Source: Emergomyces orientalis (taxonomy: Eukaryota; Ascomycota; Eurotiomycetes; Onygenales; Ajellomycetaceae). From it: a stretch of 64,000 nt of DNA. The position numbers were made by a program, and so were the translations under genes. A model generated the notes under the pieces. That model ran no database searches. It was not told where the DNA came from and saw only the letters and a program-made list of their open reading frames with translations. This document shows positions 1-11,832 of this stretch, piece by piece (positions within the stretch are counted from its first letter, which is position 1; each line of letters opens with the position of its first letter). The stretch is taken from assembly GCA_002110485.1 (NCBI GenBank), contig MOWL01000030.1, positions 62,001-126,000 of the forward strand, written 5' to 3'.

Positions 1-1347
1 AATTCAAAATCGGCCATCATCTCCTCCAAAATGCGTTCTTCCTCTTCGGCATCAGTGTCTTCATCATACCCTCCGGGAACTGCGCCAAAATTTACCAGCA
101 CATCATTGCCCTTCACTGTGTGTTTCTCTTTGTTTCTTGCTAATGCAGCTTCGGATTCTTTCTGAGCCTCCCGGACCTTTTGTTTTGCTAACTCAACGTT
201 CCTCCTTGCATTAGATACGATGTCGTCAGGGAATATGTTATCTGCCTGGCGAACTGGCTCAAACCCTTCATCATAGGCTGCTTCCACAGCGGCATCCAGA
301 GCAGCATCGAATTCTGCTTCGGTACCTTCGCTGGTATTCCGACCGTGTTTTGGTCGGATATAAAGTAATGACGATCTCGATCGAATTGAGGAACTTGAAG
401 AAGCGCCAGACTCATCAATCGTGTCGAGCCAGGAGGTTGATTCGTTGCTTGCATCACGGGAATGCTGATTCGGCAGAGGTGGAAGCGGGTTCGAAGGCTG
501 CAATTGAGACGAGGCTTGATTGGTGAAATCCGTGGGCGGGGAATACGTCATTGGTGAGGAAGGCCTTCTACCTGCCGTTGTGGGATCCCAACGTGCATGT
601 TTTAATGTCTCACTGGAACCTTGAGGTTTGATACGAGCGTCTTTTTTAAATGACTTGGACTGCGAACGTTCATGTGACGGTCTGGAATGTGAGACGGAAT
701 TTGCGAGTCTAACATCTTCATCAAATACAGATGGTAGTAAGGACTGGCGTCTTGGGGGAATTAGTGAAGGGGCCAAGCTGCGCTGCTCTCGGGAGCTACC
801 GGGATAGGGGCCGTCGTCATTAGCGAGTAGGTTCGTAGTTGTCGCTGTAGGCGTGGGCGTATCCTGATACCTAGTCCCAGAGGTGGGATACGGCGGGAAA
901 ACAACGTCAGATGGCGATTCCGCGCCTTGGGGGGGGTCAGGTAAAGCTTTTCCATCGGTACGCTGAGATGAGAGACCAAGCCTTCGAAGCTCATTAATCC
1001 GACTGGTATATGTATTCCGCTGGATGACTTAAAAGTTAGAAAAGGGAAACCATAAAAATAGACACGTTTTAATGTAAGAAAAGGTGGTAATAAATAACAA
1101 TAGTTAACGGACATGAAGTGGGGCCACGTACAATCTCTTCGAGCTTTTGTTTCTCATCATTGCCACCGCTATGATGCATCACATGTTGCAGGAGCTGGCA
1201 AGCATCAGTGTAAGCATCTATGGCACCCTCGTAGTTTGTAGCATTATCAAGGAGGACAGCAGCGTTGGCCTTCTGCAAAGCCTTGGAAAGCATTGTTTTT
1301 TGGGACGGTCCACGATTTTCCCGGTCTAGTACTTTCTCTCTATCCAT
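1..1347 (-). CDS. MIT-domain protein gene, 5' part (runs off the window start)
   Basis: Exon 1 runs 1347-1132 and encodes 72 residues from ATG through K-L-E-E-I. A 112-bp intron (1131-1020) begins GTACGT and ends CCAG. Exon 2 starts at 1019 (R-N-T-Y-T-S-R-I-N-E-L-R) and stays open to base 1, so the C-terminus is missing. Residues about 15-85 form the alpha-helical MIT (microtubule-interacting and transport) fold: K-A-x-x-A-V-L-L-D, then N-Y-E-G-A-I-D-A-Y. The next roughly 300 residues are low-complexity and rich in Ser, Pro and Arg. They include W-L-D-T-I-D-E-S and E-F-D-A-A-L-D-A-A, which recur in fungal MIT proteins of unassigned function. MIT domains usually bind ESCRT-III tails, so a role in endosomal sorting is inferred from the family only. 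I see no AAA ATPase domain in the visible part. Confidence 0.82.
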
Positions 1348-2611
1348 TGAGACAGAATCCCCGATCTAGGTCAGGGCCACCACGTGGGGTACAAGAGAAG
1401 AGGCCGAGTAAAAAGTTTGGCGAAGAGTTGAGCCCAGCAACATTAGATTACAAAACGACTTCAACGTCGTCTGAAGGGGCATGAAGACGGTACTCTTCTT
1501 GCGGAGCCCCTTTTGCGTTGCGCGGGGCCGGGCCTCCTTTTCAGCAGTTCTTGTCGGGAAGCCTTCTGGGAGATGTAGGAGGTACTATGGTATGGAATAT
1601 ATTCGATCGCACAAAATCGACAGGCGCGAGTATTCAGGAATCGTGGACCGAAGAAATTAGTTTCCCAGGTTAGCTTGACGGTTGGCCTGCGATGTGAGGT
1701 TTGTAATCAGAGGACACGATTTGTGTGTTGGGGGGGGGGGGGGGATATGGGAGAAACGTTGTTCGGTGACAGCTGCGAAGTCTCATGGGGGAACAATCGC
1801 TCGAAGGCTCATTTGGCAGGACAGGAATTCATCGCTGAGTGGGGGGGGCGGAACGACGAAGTCAAAGTCAATTGCTGGGACATTCAGCGTGTCTGGTCAA
1901 TGGCAAGCGGGTGATGGGGTGGTTGCGGGCTGACGACGAACCTTCTTAGGTATCTTCAGACTTAGGATAGGTGATTAATAGTATGATTTGATGTCTGGGT
2001 GGCAGGTCTGGCAGACGTAACAGGAACCAATCGGCGGAGCTAGCACTCATTTGGCCGCTTGCTGGGGTTTCAAGGGCAATTTCCTGGGCCTTAGTCGAGT
2101 TTGACCCAAAGCCCCTGAAGAGGACGGAACAATCCGAAGTTTCTTTGGCCAAGGGCGGGGATTTGTAGTGGGAGGCAAATAGATAAAATTATATGACAGT
2201 CTTCTGCATATTTCGATCCTGGCGAGAATAATTATGGATATGGAGCGTGTTCTATCAGGTCGGCTGAAGATGAGGGCGCACTATGCAGTGTTTCATGCAG
2301 GACAGCCAAACCCTAATACTAGGCTCGAGGGTAACTTATTAGGTAGTGTCCTACAGATATTTTCACAAGAGGACAATGAAATGTCAAGATATCCAAATCT
2401 TACTTCGACTACCTTATTTGCAATTATTATACCCGAAAGCCATAGTTCTTTATTCATATAGAAAAATAAAATACTATCTCACAGATTTATTTACAATCCC
2501 ATTTCAACTTCACGGTTTGGAAATTCAAAAACAACAAAATCTGGTATATTGAACACTTAATTCTTCTTTTTTATTTATTTATTTTTTGATAATATCCGGG
2601 AAGTATGCTAT
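1348..2611. other. intergenic region without a recognised gene
   Basis: This 1.26-kb stretch lies between the start of the MIT gene and the 3' end of the complex I gene. Reading frames are short, overlap on both strands and match no family I recognise. It contains a run of 15 G (1730-1744) and several shorter G runs. The part next to 1347 should hold the MIT-gene promoter, but I could not assign a specific element. Confidence 0.5.
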
Positions 2612-3505
2612 TTACTTTCGGTACCATATCCGAGTAATCCTGGTGTGCCGCATCTTTTTTTGCAGCTGGAAGATACCATACATAAGAGCTTCGGAGGTTG
2701 GAGGGCCTAGCAGAGATACGGTTAACGAGAGTCATTGCCAGATGAATATCTTGGTGGATATATCACTCACATCCGGGAACATAGATGTCCACCGGTACTA
2801 TCCTATCACAGCCTCTGGTGACCGAATAGCTATAATGGTAGTAGCCACCGCCGTTTGCGCAGCTTCCCATGCTGATGACCCAGCGAGGATCAGGCATTTG
2901 ATCATAAACCTGTCTTAATGCGGGCGCCATCTTGTTCGTCAATGTTCCGGCAACGATCATCACGTCCGATTGTCGTGGGGACGCTCTAAAAATAATACCC
3001 AGACGGTCCTGGTCGTAGCGAGGGGTTGACAAATGCATCATCTCAACCGCACAGCAAGCAAGTCCAAATGTCATCGGCCACAAAGAGCTCTGTCTTGCCC
3101 AGTTTGTGACTTGATCAAGGGTTGTCCTGTTGGGATGGTGATTAGCAGCCTATCTCGAACGAAACGAGGGCCGGGGGGTTATTCTGGCAGCCATACAATG
3201 CAAATTGCATCGCCCCAACTTTCTTTTCCTGGCTAGGCAAAGGAACTTCTCTTCGAGGTTTGCCTGTTGCTGTAATTGGCATGCTCCCATATTCGAGTTT
3301 TTCGACTTCTGTAGAGGCATTGCGGATTAAACATAGGGCGCCGGGGGCTATGGACCGTCGCAAAACCGGTGTCGGGATGGGGGAGGCAACTTTCACGCAA
3401 GTGGAAATTAGCATTACATCCAGGTATATATCTAAGGGCTTGCGCACGGTTTAAACCCTTACCGTAAGGTGCTGCCCGCATTGATGCCTGCCTCAAGAAA
3501 AGCAT
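2612..3505 (-). CDS. NDUFS7: Mitochondrial complex I 20-kDa subunit (PSST/NuoB family)
   Basis: The gene has four exons: 3505-3463, 3389-3197, 3126-2771 and 2706-2612. The three introns are 73, 70 and 64 bp, all GT-AG. The spliced frame is 687 nt, giving 228 residues and a TAA stop. The product carries Fe-S cluster N2, the last centre before ubiquinone, in the peripheral arm of NADH:ubiquinone oxidoreductase on the matrix side of the inner membrane. The four expected ligands are visible: adjacent C103-C104 (L-A-C-C-A-V-E), C168 (G-S-C-A-N-G-G) and C198 (P-G-C-P-P-T). The first 40 or so residues are rich in Arg, Ser and Ala with few acids, as in a mitochondrial presequence. I chose the start M-L-F-L-R-Q because it keeps the presequence in frame after intron 1. 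The catalytic core is complete. Confidence 0.93.
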
Positions 3506-3842
3506 TGTGGAAGGATTTGCCCAAAAGAAACGCGGATCGACGGGGTGAGGACAAGATATGTAAATGATATGTATGGTTGAGCGACGGAGTGCCGGGTTTC
3601 CCAAGGTTGGAGCTTGCCATCCAGAGTAGGCTAGAGGGATTAGAGCCAATTAGTCACCTGACCAGTGCTCTCGCTCGCTGTGGCATTTGGCAGAACAAAC
3701 AATTATGACGTACAGCGGTCACCAACGCTCTCGATCAACAACTACATATCTTATGAAGCTCATTGCATAGTCAGTCCATCTCGTCAGGAGGGTTGTGAAG
3801 CACGGGTAACATTTTACAAACCGCTTCTCTTTCGAAAAGAGC
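3506..3842. promoter_or_regulatory. Shared divergent promoter region
   Basis: This 337-bp gap separates the divergently transcribed complex I gene (-) and TRAPPC2L gene (+), so it must carry both promoters. A CCAAT pentamer lies near 3646-3652. I do not see a convincing TATA box. Confidence 0.45.
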
Positions 3843-4523
3843 ATGGGCTCCCTTTCAATCGCTTGTATCGGCATCATTGGGAAACTCGTAAGACAAAACC
3901 CCATACTGCGCGCTCCAGCCGTTCAGTCTAAAAATACTAATAATAAAATTAAAAAAGAAAGTTAACAGAACAATATACAACTGACACACTTCAACTATGC
4001 AGGACAATCCTCTCCATATCTCAATATTTCCACCTCATGAGGACTTTAGACTTGAGCTTTCGCTACTCCTAAACTCATGTCTTGATCTCTTCGAGATACG
4101 GCGTAAACACACTGCAGTGGATCAAGACTTAGGCCTTTTACATGCCTTTGACGAGAGGTTTGCTGCCTATGGCTGGTTAACGAATACCGACGTTAAATTC
4201 GTGATTATCGTGGATATGGGTGGGAAAGTCATATCTAATGTTGACAAGAAAAAGATCGCACCCCTTGTCGGCCTGCGTGATTCCGACTTGAAACCGGCAA
4301 GTAGAAAGACTCTATATCTTCAGACATAATGCTAACATTGTTGAAACAGGCATTCCGAGCATTGCAAACTGCATATATTAAGCTATTGCAAAATCCCTTC
4401 TACCAGGCTGATGGCACAACGCCAGTAGGAAGAACTACAATGTTTACCACGGAGTGTTTTAAAATTTCGAATAATCGGTTCATTCAAGAAATTGAACAGA
4501 TTGGTAGAATTGGTAGAATTTGA
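3843..4523 (+). CDS. TRAPPC2L: TRAPP complex subunit 2-like protein (Tca17/TRAPPC2L, longin fold)
   Basis: Three exons, 3843-3887, 4003-4296 and 4350-4523, give 170 residues with a TGA stop. Exon 1 encodes M-G-S-L-S-I-A-C-I-G-I-I-G-K-L, the first beta strand of the longin/sedlin fold. Starting at the ATG at 3997 would lose it, because that ATG sits on the acceptor CTATGCAG. Intron 1 is 115 bp (GTAAGA...CAG). Intron 2 is only 53 bp (4297-4349), starts GCAAGT instead of GT, and has a perfect fungal branch site TGCTAAC near 4330. The core (N-P-L-H-I-S-I-F, L-L-N-S-C-L-D, D-Q-D-L-G-L-L, Y-G-W-L-T-N-T, F-V-I-I-V-D) matches TRAPPC2L, a subunit that stabilises the TRAPP Rab exchange complex at the Golgi. 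The C-terminus ends in a duplicated I-G-R-I. The TGA stop shows that this host gene uses UGA for termination. Confidence 0.9.
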
Positions 4524-4770
4524 ACTGTTTTAAAAATAGACTCATAAAAATTTCTCGCATTATATTCACACAAGAGTCACTTCTAGTGTCAAAAAGGCTT
4601 AACCATGAAAACTTGTGATATATATTGCTGTAGAGTGTATATTAAAATCTGTATATCGGGTTCCCTCCCTCACTGTGATGTAGAAATCCAGTCATCAACT
4701 TCAACTATATATTCCAACATCTTGTATCTTGATAAAGTTAGTGTTTAAACACAAATCTTCCAAAGAAATG

Positions 4771-6100
4771 CTATTGTCTATGCTGGTACAGGTCCTGCCG
4801 TTCTAGCATATCGCTCAATACCTGTGAAAACGCCCTGTATTGGGGTACGGAAACTGTGCCGTGTGTTGTCTCTGGTACTATCTCGCTCTCGTAGAGCAGG
4901 CATTTATGTTCTTTTCCATTGCCGTTAGATACCACATTGGTATTGGAAAAACGCTCAAAGCATTTATTGAAGTATTTTTCGCCTTTTTTCGGAATTATCT
5001 CGTCCTTCTCCGCCCAGAACGTTTTGATCACGAATATATCATTAGTTGGTGCCAAGGCACTTTGGCCCGTCTCCTGGCTCATCCCTGCCCCTGTTTCTTT
5101 GGAGAATTCTCGCATCTTGGCTTCCAGAGCGTCAGGGTACAGCTTATAATCATCGCACACACCCCATCCTCCGGGGACCCCCTTCCGTAGTGAGAGAAGG
5201 GCTTCGTGATTAGCACCACGTGTGCTCTCTTTAAACATTGCTTGTATGAGGTTTTTGGACCTAGCCAAGTATTCTGCAGCCGACACTCACAATACTCGCG
5301 GCAGGTCTCATCGCGCTCATGTCTCAAAAGGGGCTTTCTCCTGCCACTGCCTTCCGAGCCACCACCCTCCTGGTCGGCCATGACCGACATTGCGCTAGAT
5401 ACTATACATGAGAAGTGCACGGCAGACATCAAGGTGGAGTTAACACAGCGGACGATTGTGTCAAACTGGTTGATAAGAAGTGAGGGCAGATACGAAGCGA
5501 TGGACAACATCGTCAGGCGAGATTGCTCTGGGCTAACCCAAGGTGAGAAGAGATATAGCCTACGATTGCACGGGGGCAGGATCCATGGTAACTCGTATAT
5601 GGTGTTGAGTGCATAGATGACACCACAGCTGTGAGCAGCAATGGACACGTGCTGTGCATTGAGGGTGCGCATAAGAAGGGGCACTGTTTCGAGCCAAACC
5701 GACAAGCGAAGCGATACATCGACCATTGTTGAACCACCCATTCCCGGCCTACGTAAACAGTGGTTGTTAGAGAACCGATTCTCTCTTGAAAAATTACTTC
5801 TGGGTCCTGCTCTTACCTATCGATCACAACAATTCTTATCCCAAGATTCTGCCCTACATGGTCGGTGATGCTGGCAAGCAATCTCCGACCAAACACGCCA
5901 CTAATGAACATTACAGTCGGCGCAGTATCGCTATCCACGCCACCGAAGCAAAGGTTACGGTGAGCTCGTCATGCGCATCTGTTGCGGGAAGCATGAATCT
6001 GCGATTAAACCTTTCTTGTGCAATATATTCTCTGGCGCGAGACTCTACACGTGCCTTCGCTTCCCCCACCACATCCGTGGTTGGTGCGCCTCACCACAAC
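4771..6100 (-). pseudogene. Alpha/beta-hydrolase gene with two apparent frameshifts
   Basis: The first visible exon (about 6095-5817) reads through V-E-S-R-A-R-E-Y, M-L-P-A-T-D and V-T-F, shifts frame near 5950, then continues as F-G-G-V-D-S-D and F-I-S-G-V-F-G. A 68-bp intron (5816-5749, GTAAGA...GTAG) joins V-I-D-R to P-G-M-G-G-S-T. The next exon holds the nucleophile elbow A-H-S-C-G and S-P-W-V. A second shift lies near 5285, after which the frame runs to a TAG stop at 4771-4773. The tail holds the probable acid loop (A-E-K-D-E-I-I) and the His region (T-T-H-G-T-V). The Ser, Asp and His candidates all survive. This matches a fungal alpha/beta-hydrolase family whose substrate is unknown to me. 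The two one-base shifts mean decay or assembly error, and I could not fix the start codon. Confidence 0.68.
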
Positions 6101-6619
6101 GATATTTTTACCAATTTCATCAATCATCTCATTATTATTATCAATTAATCACCCTCAACATGGCTATCAAGAATGAAATCATTGAAAAATAAGTTCAAAA
6201 TGTTATTGACATGTATAAATATAATTCAAAATTCAAAATTAAATCTCTGATATAAGAATTTAATGTACTCTATTTCGCCCTGATGTGATAGAAGCATAAT
6301 GAGCGAGGTGCATGAGGTGTGCAAGATGTGGTATTTCAAGAAATGTGCTGAGTAGTAGTTGTATCTGAATGGTTGAGGTGCGCACCATGCGGCGTGTAAC
6401 GGCGTAGTGGATATAGTGTGTATATTCTAGCCGTGAAGGGATTGGAACAGTGTGAGAAGATAGATACATGAAATTGTATTGATAGATTCAAACATATATA
6501 TAGAATAGAAAATGAACTGTTTGCTAATCTTCATCATGAAGAGAAAGTCTAGATAATGAATATATATGACTGCACTCTCTAGTGTAATCATGTGTGCAGC
6601 TGCTTGGCATGGTGTGCAC
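6101..6619. other. AT-rich intergenic DNA next to the copia-1 insertion
   Basis: I recognise no gene here. The stretch is AT-rich (6180-6260) and then of mixed composition up to the copia-1 target site. Its continuation on the far side of the copia nest starts at 21593. Confidence 0.45.
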
Positions 6620-6624
6620 CCCTT

Positions 6625-6726
6625 TATTGGAGGATAACGTTGTTGTGTATTCTATTCTAGCTAGCGAGGTTCTACAAATAGGATTGGGAGGCCACGTGGC
6701 TGCAGTAGCCGTAGCAACCTCCAACA
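6625..6726 (-). repeat. Copia-1 3' LTR (102 bp)
   Basis: Direct repeat of 11537-11630 plus the split CTCC/AACA end. It begins TATTGGAG and ends CTCCAACA on the + strand, giving near-perfect 8-bp inverted tips. The adjoining C7 run (6727-6733) is the polypurine tract on the element strand. Confidence 0.88.
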
Positions 6727-6918
6727 CCCCCCCTTGCTGCGGCGCACTCAGGCTCAGCCGCCCGGCCGCAATTCATTCAAAAACGCAATAATAATTAATT
6801 ACACAAATCAGACCCTGATTTCCTCATTAGGAAAGGTGCCTGTACGGCAATAACCGTAAAAAACAGAGAAACACACGCAAAAATAAGCAGTTCCCTGTAT
6901 TCCTCATACCATTCAATT

Positions 6919-9900
6919 TTACCTGCCAATCTCCGTCAACCCAATCTTTTCGACGAATTCCTCAAAGGCAGGCTTAGCCAGCGGCTTGATGAGGCCGTCA
7001 GCTATATTTGCCATAGAATCAACATGTTTCATTACAATCTCCCCTTTTTCAACCAAATCACGGAGGATGTGGTATCTTATCTCAATGTGGCGCGATCTAC
7101 GTGTTAAGGATTCCCCTTTCGCTAGGTCGATCGCACCCTTATTGTCAACCCGCAGGTGCGAGCATACTTTTGCTTTTCCATCCACCAACCCGGCGTCATA
7201 TAACATGTCATTCAGCCAGATCACCTCACACGCAGCTTCGCTAGCCGCGATATATTCGGCCTCCGTAGTAGATTTCGCGATGGAGGTCTGCCTCTGCGAG
7301 CGCCACGAGATCGGCGATCCGTTAATCAGGATAATGTACCCTGTAGTTGATTTGTATTGGGGGTCCGCCCCCGCCCAGTCCGAATCACAGTATGCCACCG
7401 GATTCAGGCTCTCACTATCCTTCTTATACAATATGCCATGATTTTTCGTCTTTTTGACATAACGTAGGACGTGTTTTAATGCTGCCCAACAGGCCTTGTG
7501 CGGGCGCGAGTTGAATCGCGATAGGTAATTGACCGCGAATGCAAGGTCTGGCCTGCTGCTTGAGACCAAATATTGCAGTGATCCCAACCCTTGATGATAT
7601 CTTGTAGCAGTGAAATCATCATCCAATCCGCCGTCCTCATCCGGCGAGAATTCTAGGCGTATGCCGGCCGCCATTGGGGTGCTGGCCGGGTTCACCTTGT
7701 CCATCCCAAAATCCTCTATAATCTCCTCAATATAGCGGTTCTGTGTAACCGCTAAATCGCTGTTCTTTTGACATTTGACTTTCATCCCAAGATAGGGTTT
7801 ATTCTCTTCAACATCTTTTGTCTGCCGATATTTTGAACCCCAACATAGTAAGGTGTTCAGTTGCGAGAAAATACCACACCCTCGCTGCCTGTTTCATTCT
7901 GTATAGGCTCTGGCGGAGCAAGCCAACCAGACCCCCTCTGCCGTGCTTAACCCCTGTAGGCAGTTGCATATAGACCATCTCGTTCTGCGGCAATACGCCA
8001 TTCAAGAACGCGGACACGTAATCAATTGATTTGGCTTTCCAACCCTTCGCCGCGGATATAGCGAATAAGCTACGTGACGTGGGCCCTGACACTACTGCGG
8101 CGTAAGACCTCATATAGTGAACCCCTTGCTGCTGCAAGAATCCCCTAACCACCCAGCGGGCTCGGAATCGAATGGTTTCACCCTTATTATTCAATTTCCT
8201 GTCAAACACCCACTTGTCAGTTAAGATATCCATATCCGGGGTCTTTTCAACAACAATATATATCTTCTTTTGCTTGAAGATCTTGACTTCCTTTTTCATT
8301 GCTTCCTGCCAATAGCCCCAATCTGGGCTTCTTTTAGCCTCAGTTAGAGTGGCCGGGCGATCTGTCAGAGTACTCAAAACAGGATCATCTCTCATTGCAG
8401 GGTCGTCAGGTTCCTCGTCGTCGACAAGCTCCGTCTCATCATCAAGGAGATAAGTGGGGTCTATTGCATCTTCGAGATCCCCGTTGGCAATCATCTTTAA
8501 AACATCCAGTTTAACCTTCACTAAGCGACGTAGCAAGCAGTGTTGCCACCCCTTTGTGGCATCCAGAACGTCCAATTCCTTTGGCAGTTCATTTGATTCT
8601 TTTAACGCGTTGACAGGCTCTACGCCCGCGTCAAGGGCTTCATCAAATATGACGTCCCGCGCGATCTCTAAAAGGCGTGCAGCGGGATCCCATATACAAT
8701 ATTGGTGAAGTCCTTGGTAGCCAACTAGCCGCCACTCTTTGCCGTCGGTCCTATCCGCGAGCTTATTGGTCACTTTTAGATCCTTTTTATAGACCTTGCA
8801 CCCCCATCTCCGTATCCAATGGATGGCGGGCTGTACGCCCGTCCAGGCCTCGAAAGGCGTAAGCGGGGCCCCTTGCTTGCATCCAAAGATCTTAGTTGAC
8901 GTAGGGGACGTATTAATCATCATAATCGCGGCTTGCATTGCCTCACCCCAAAGCTCTTTTGCCACTTCACTGTCAAACAGCAAGCTCCTTGTCTTTTCTG
9001 CTACAATACGATTGGCGCGTTCCGCGGGGCCGTTCGATTGCGGCGTGTCAGGTGTAGTAGTCTCATACGCAATTCCTTTGCTCTGGCAGTAGGCCTTAAG
9101 ATCTTGGCTTTTAAATTCGCCGCCACCGTCCCAATGTAGGGTCCCCACGCGGCGCTGCGTAGTTGCCTCAATCCCCGTGATAAAATTCATTAATCTCGCG
9201 GTAGATTCTCCTTTTGACATCATAAGGATTGCCCACCTATAGCGAGAGGCGTCATCCGTGATCCCCAGCCAATAGCTGGCACCCCTTCTAGTGGGCAAGT
9301 CGTTCCCGTCGAACAGCGTTTTTCCGCCCCCTGCCAGGTCGATGAAGAACCTCATCGCTGGCTTGGTGACTCGCGTCATTGGTGCAAAGGCTGGACGTGT
9401 CATTTTTGCCTGGACACAGATTTTGCAAAATGGCAAAGCTCTTTGACCAATAATCCTCATCCCCATACGTGGATCCGCTGCCATTTTGACGATATCCCCG
9501 GGATTGAGGTGGCCAAGCTTTTGGTGCCATTGTATTAACGTGTGTTCTATAACTCTTACATTGTCCTTGGGTAGCGCCAATATGGCATCTTCGTCCTGCG
9601 TACGTAGCGCGTTTGCAGGTTCATATTCACCGTTGGGCATGGCAAATTGAATCAAGTCCTGATATGTAGAAGGCTTTTCCACCTCATAGATATCATTCTC
9701 ATTCAATCTTGCTGTGAATGATAACATTCTGTCTGGAGACATGACAAGTATGGCTTGACTATTCCCATATGCCAGCTGCTTAAAAGTAAAGCCCCGGCGT
9801 ACAAGCTTGCCCATACTTATGAGGTTGACCTCTAGCTTCGGGACATAGCGGATGTCATGCAGTAGCATATCCGCCCCTTCAACCTTAATCCTTGTTTCCC

Positions 9901-11440
9901 TGATTGCTGCTGCAGGGACCACCGTTCCGTCCGCCATTTCTAACTTGACAGTATAATCTTGAGGCTTCGCAACGACAAGATCTCTATGAGGCGTGGCGTG
10001 GGCTCCCGCTTCTGAGTCCAAGATCCAGGTATCTTTGGCTGCTTTACTGCTTGAATATGCCTTATCCCTCATCCAAAATACCTGTTCTATGACGCTGTGG
10101 ACGGGGGCAGTGCTCGCGTTGGCGTCCCCCTTGTCTTTATCCTTATTGGTGTTCGGATTGGGTGGACGTTTTTCAGGGTATTTCTTCCAGCAGTCAAACT
10201 GAATATGACCAGTCTTGTGACAATGATAGCAGGTTCTCGCATCATTATTCTTACGCTCCGGCTTGGTTTCCCCATCATTCCTTTTATTGTCTCTATCCTT
10301 GCCCTTCTTATTCTTGTCTTGTGCGTTATTTGCAGGGTTCTTCGACGTGTCAGTATTCAATTCTTCCGTCGTCGGGAGCCGCAAAAGAATATCACAGTAA
10401 AGGCCCATAAAGTCATCTTCTAGGGGTTGGGATTCATTCTTCTCAATTTGATCCATGCGGTTCTTAATGAACGCAGCCCATCCCTTGCTTACTCCGGTGA
10501 GTAGGCAGTCAAAAAACATGAAGTCTTCGACCGTATATTCAAGGCGGATATAATCAGTCCTTATTGCGATCAAGCGCTCGATGAACGCGCGATCCGAGCC
10601 TTTTGACTTGGCAGTCAAACCAATCATCTCCTTGTATAACCTGGTCCTCCGGACAGCAGGTCTTTCGGCGAAGCTTTCACTTATAATCACCCACAATGTG
10701 TATGCAGACAGCTCCAAATCCTTCGGCAGTGTGAAATGAGATTTCGCCTGCGGGGCGACCACGGACCACATGTAGTTATATAGCCACATGTTGCGTTCCT
10801 TCCAAAAGCGCTGCATATCAGGGCTGGCGTCATCATTGGGGCCAGCCTGCTTCTCATTGAGGACGTCATTGGTCTCCGACTGCTTCGCTGCGAGAAGGAT
10901 CTCCTCTTTCCACATGGGGTAGTTCGCCGATCCGGTCAGTATAACCGGTTTCTGTATAGATTTAACCTGGTCACGGAACTCATTAAGGATCTTCATAATG
11001 GCCGGCGTTCTACCCTTCCTTTGCAGATAATCAGCCAGGTCTGCACCTAGGTTCTCATCACCTACAGGGGCCTGTCCCCTGCCGGCTTTCATTTGCTCAA
11101 CCTCATATTGAAGCCTTGCAATTTCTAATCTCATACGAGTCTCTTCGCTCGCATTGTCCTGGCCACTCGGGCCCCCCGCGTTGTCTGACATCGCGTCGTC
11201 AACCGGGTCTTTGAAATCGTCGCTTAAATCGCTCGATTCCTCCTCAATTGTCTTGTCAGGTTCGAACGCCCCTGGGGCAGCCGTCCTTCGGTCCGTTGCA
11301 GGCGTTGGCAAGCCTGCGTTTAATCCTTGTTGCGCCTCCGGCGTTTCCGGGTTTCTACGACGCGGCGGCACGTATTCTGCAGTCAGATCAGGGGTCTCAC
11401 CCGATCGCAAATTGACCATTTCAGGTCCAATTAAGTCCAA
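6919..11440 (-). pseudogene. Copia-1 gag-pol with internal RT deletion
   Basis: The frame runs from 11440 to 7808 (1210 residues), is broken near 7800, and resumes in another frame at 7785 down to 6919 (288 residues). Domains in order are: Gag; a zinc knuckle C-Y-H-C-x4-H-x4-C; protease reading L-D-S-E-A-G; integrase with H-x3-H...C-x2-C and the D-D-A-S...D-G-G-G-E-F core; RT; and RNase H (D-S-D-W-A-G-A-D). Relative to copia-2 about 44 RT codons are missing, including the catalytic V-D-D box, and the frame shifts at the joint. The protease active-site Gly has become Glu (codon 10010-10012), and the conserved S-L-Y-G-L-K-Q reads S-L-Y-R-M-K-Q. With identical LTRs and a dead polymerase, this copy probably moved using proteins supplied in trans, or lost function after a recent insertion. 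Confidence 0.9.
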
Positions 11441-11525
11441 TTAATTCACAAAAAAACGTCTAAGCACGTATAACAAACATGGAGACGCAATTGGCACGTT
11501 ATTTCAGCGGTTTTATTGCTTATAA

Positions 11526-11536
11526 GGGCCATAACC
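11526..11536 (-). other. Copia-1 primer binding site (half-tRNA type)
   Basis: Immediately inside the 5' LTR the element strand reads GGTTATGGCCC. This resembles the complement of the anticodon-loop region of initiator tRNA-Met (GGGCTCATAACC), the priming mode known for Drosophila copia, rather than a tRNA 3' end. Confidence 0.65.
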
Positions 11537-11630
11537 TATTGGAGGATAACGTTGTTGTGTATTCTATTCTAGCTAGCGAGGTTCTACAAATAGGATTGGG
11601 AGGCCACGTGGCTGCAGTAGCCGTAGCAAC
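11537..11630 (-). repeat. Copia-1 5' LTR, main part
   Basis: Identical over 94 bp to 6625-6718. The last 8 bp of the LTR are separated from it by copia-2a and copia-2b: CTCC remains at 16598-16601 and AACA at 21584-21587. Confidence 0.88.
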
Positions 11631-11732
11631 TCATAGAGTGCATCAAGCCTATCATATTGAACTACCTAACTAGCTAAAATATATATGTGTGTGTGGGGCA
11701 TGTGACCCGGGTAGCCCTAGTATCACCTAACA
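11631..11732 (-). repeat. Copia-2a 3' LTR
   Basis: 102 bp, ending CACCTAACA on the + strand (element start TGTTAGGTG). A C7 run at 11733-11739 is the polypurine tract on the element strand. Confidence 0.92.
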
Positions 11733-11832
11733 CCCCCCCATGCTAGGGCGCCCCAGGAGCACGCACACAGGCCACGCCATAGGCATCAAAAATCAAAATA
11801 GCAGCTAAGTACAAAACTTTTAGTTAAATCCA

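Noticed and set aside
188..457. Minus-strand 89-codon open frame
   Set aside because: It overlaps exon 2 of the MIT gene in a different frame. The MIT frame is supported by conserved motifs and splice sites.
1675..1933. Two overlapping Gly/Trp-rich frames around the G15 tract
   Set aside because: They arise from the G-rich composition. There is no family match and no start or splice context.
3233..3649. 138-codon minus-strand frame over the complex I gene
   Set aside because: It contains the true first coding residues only in part. The spliced four-exon model explains the conserved protein.
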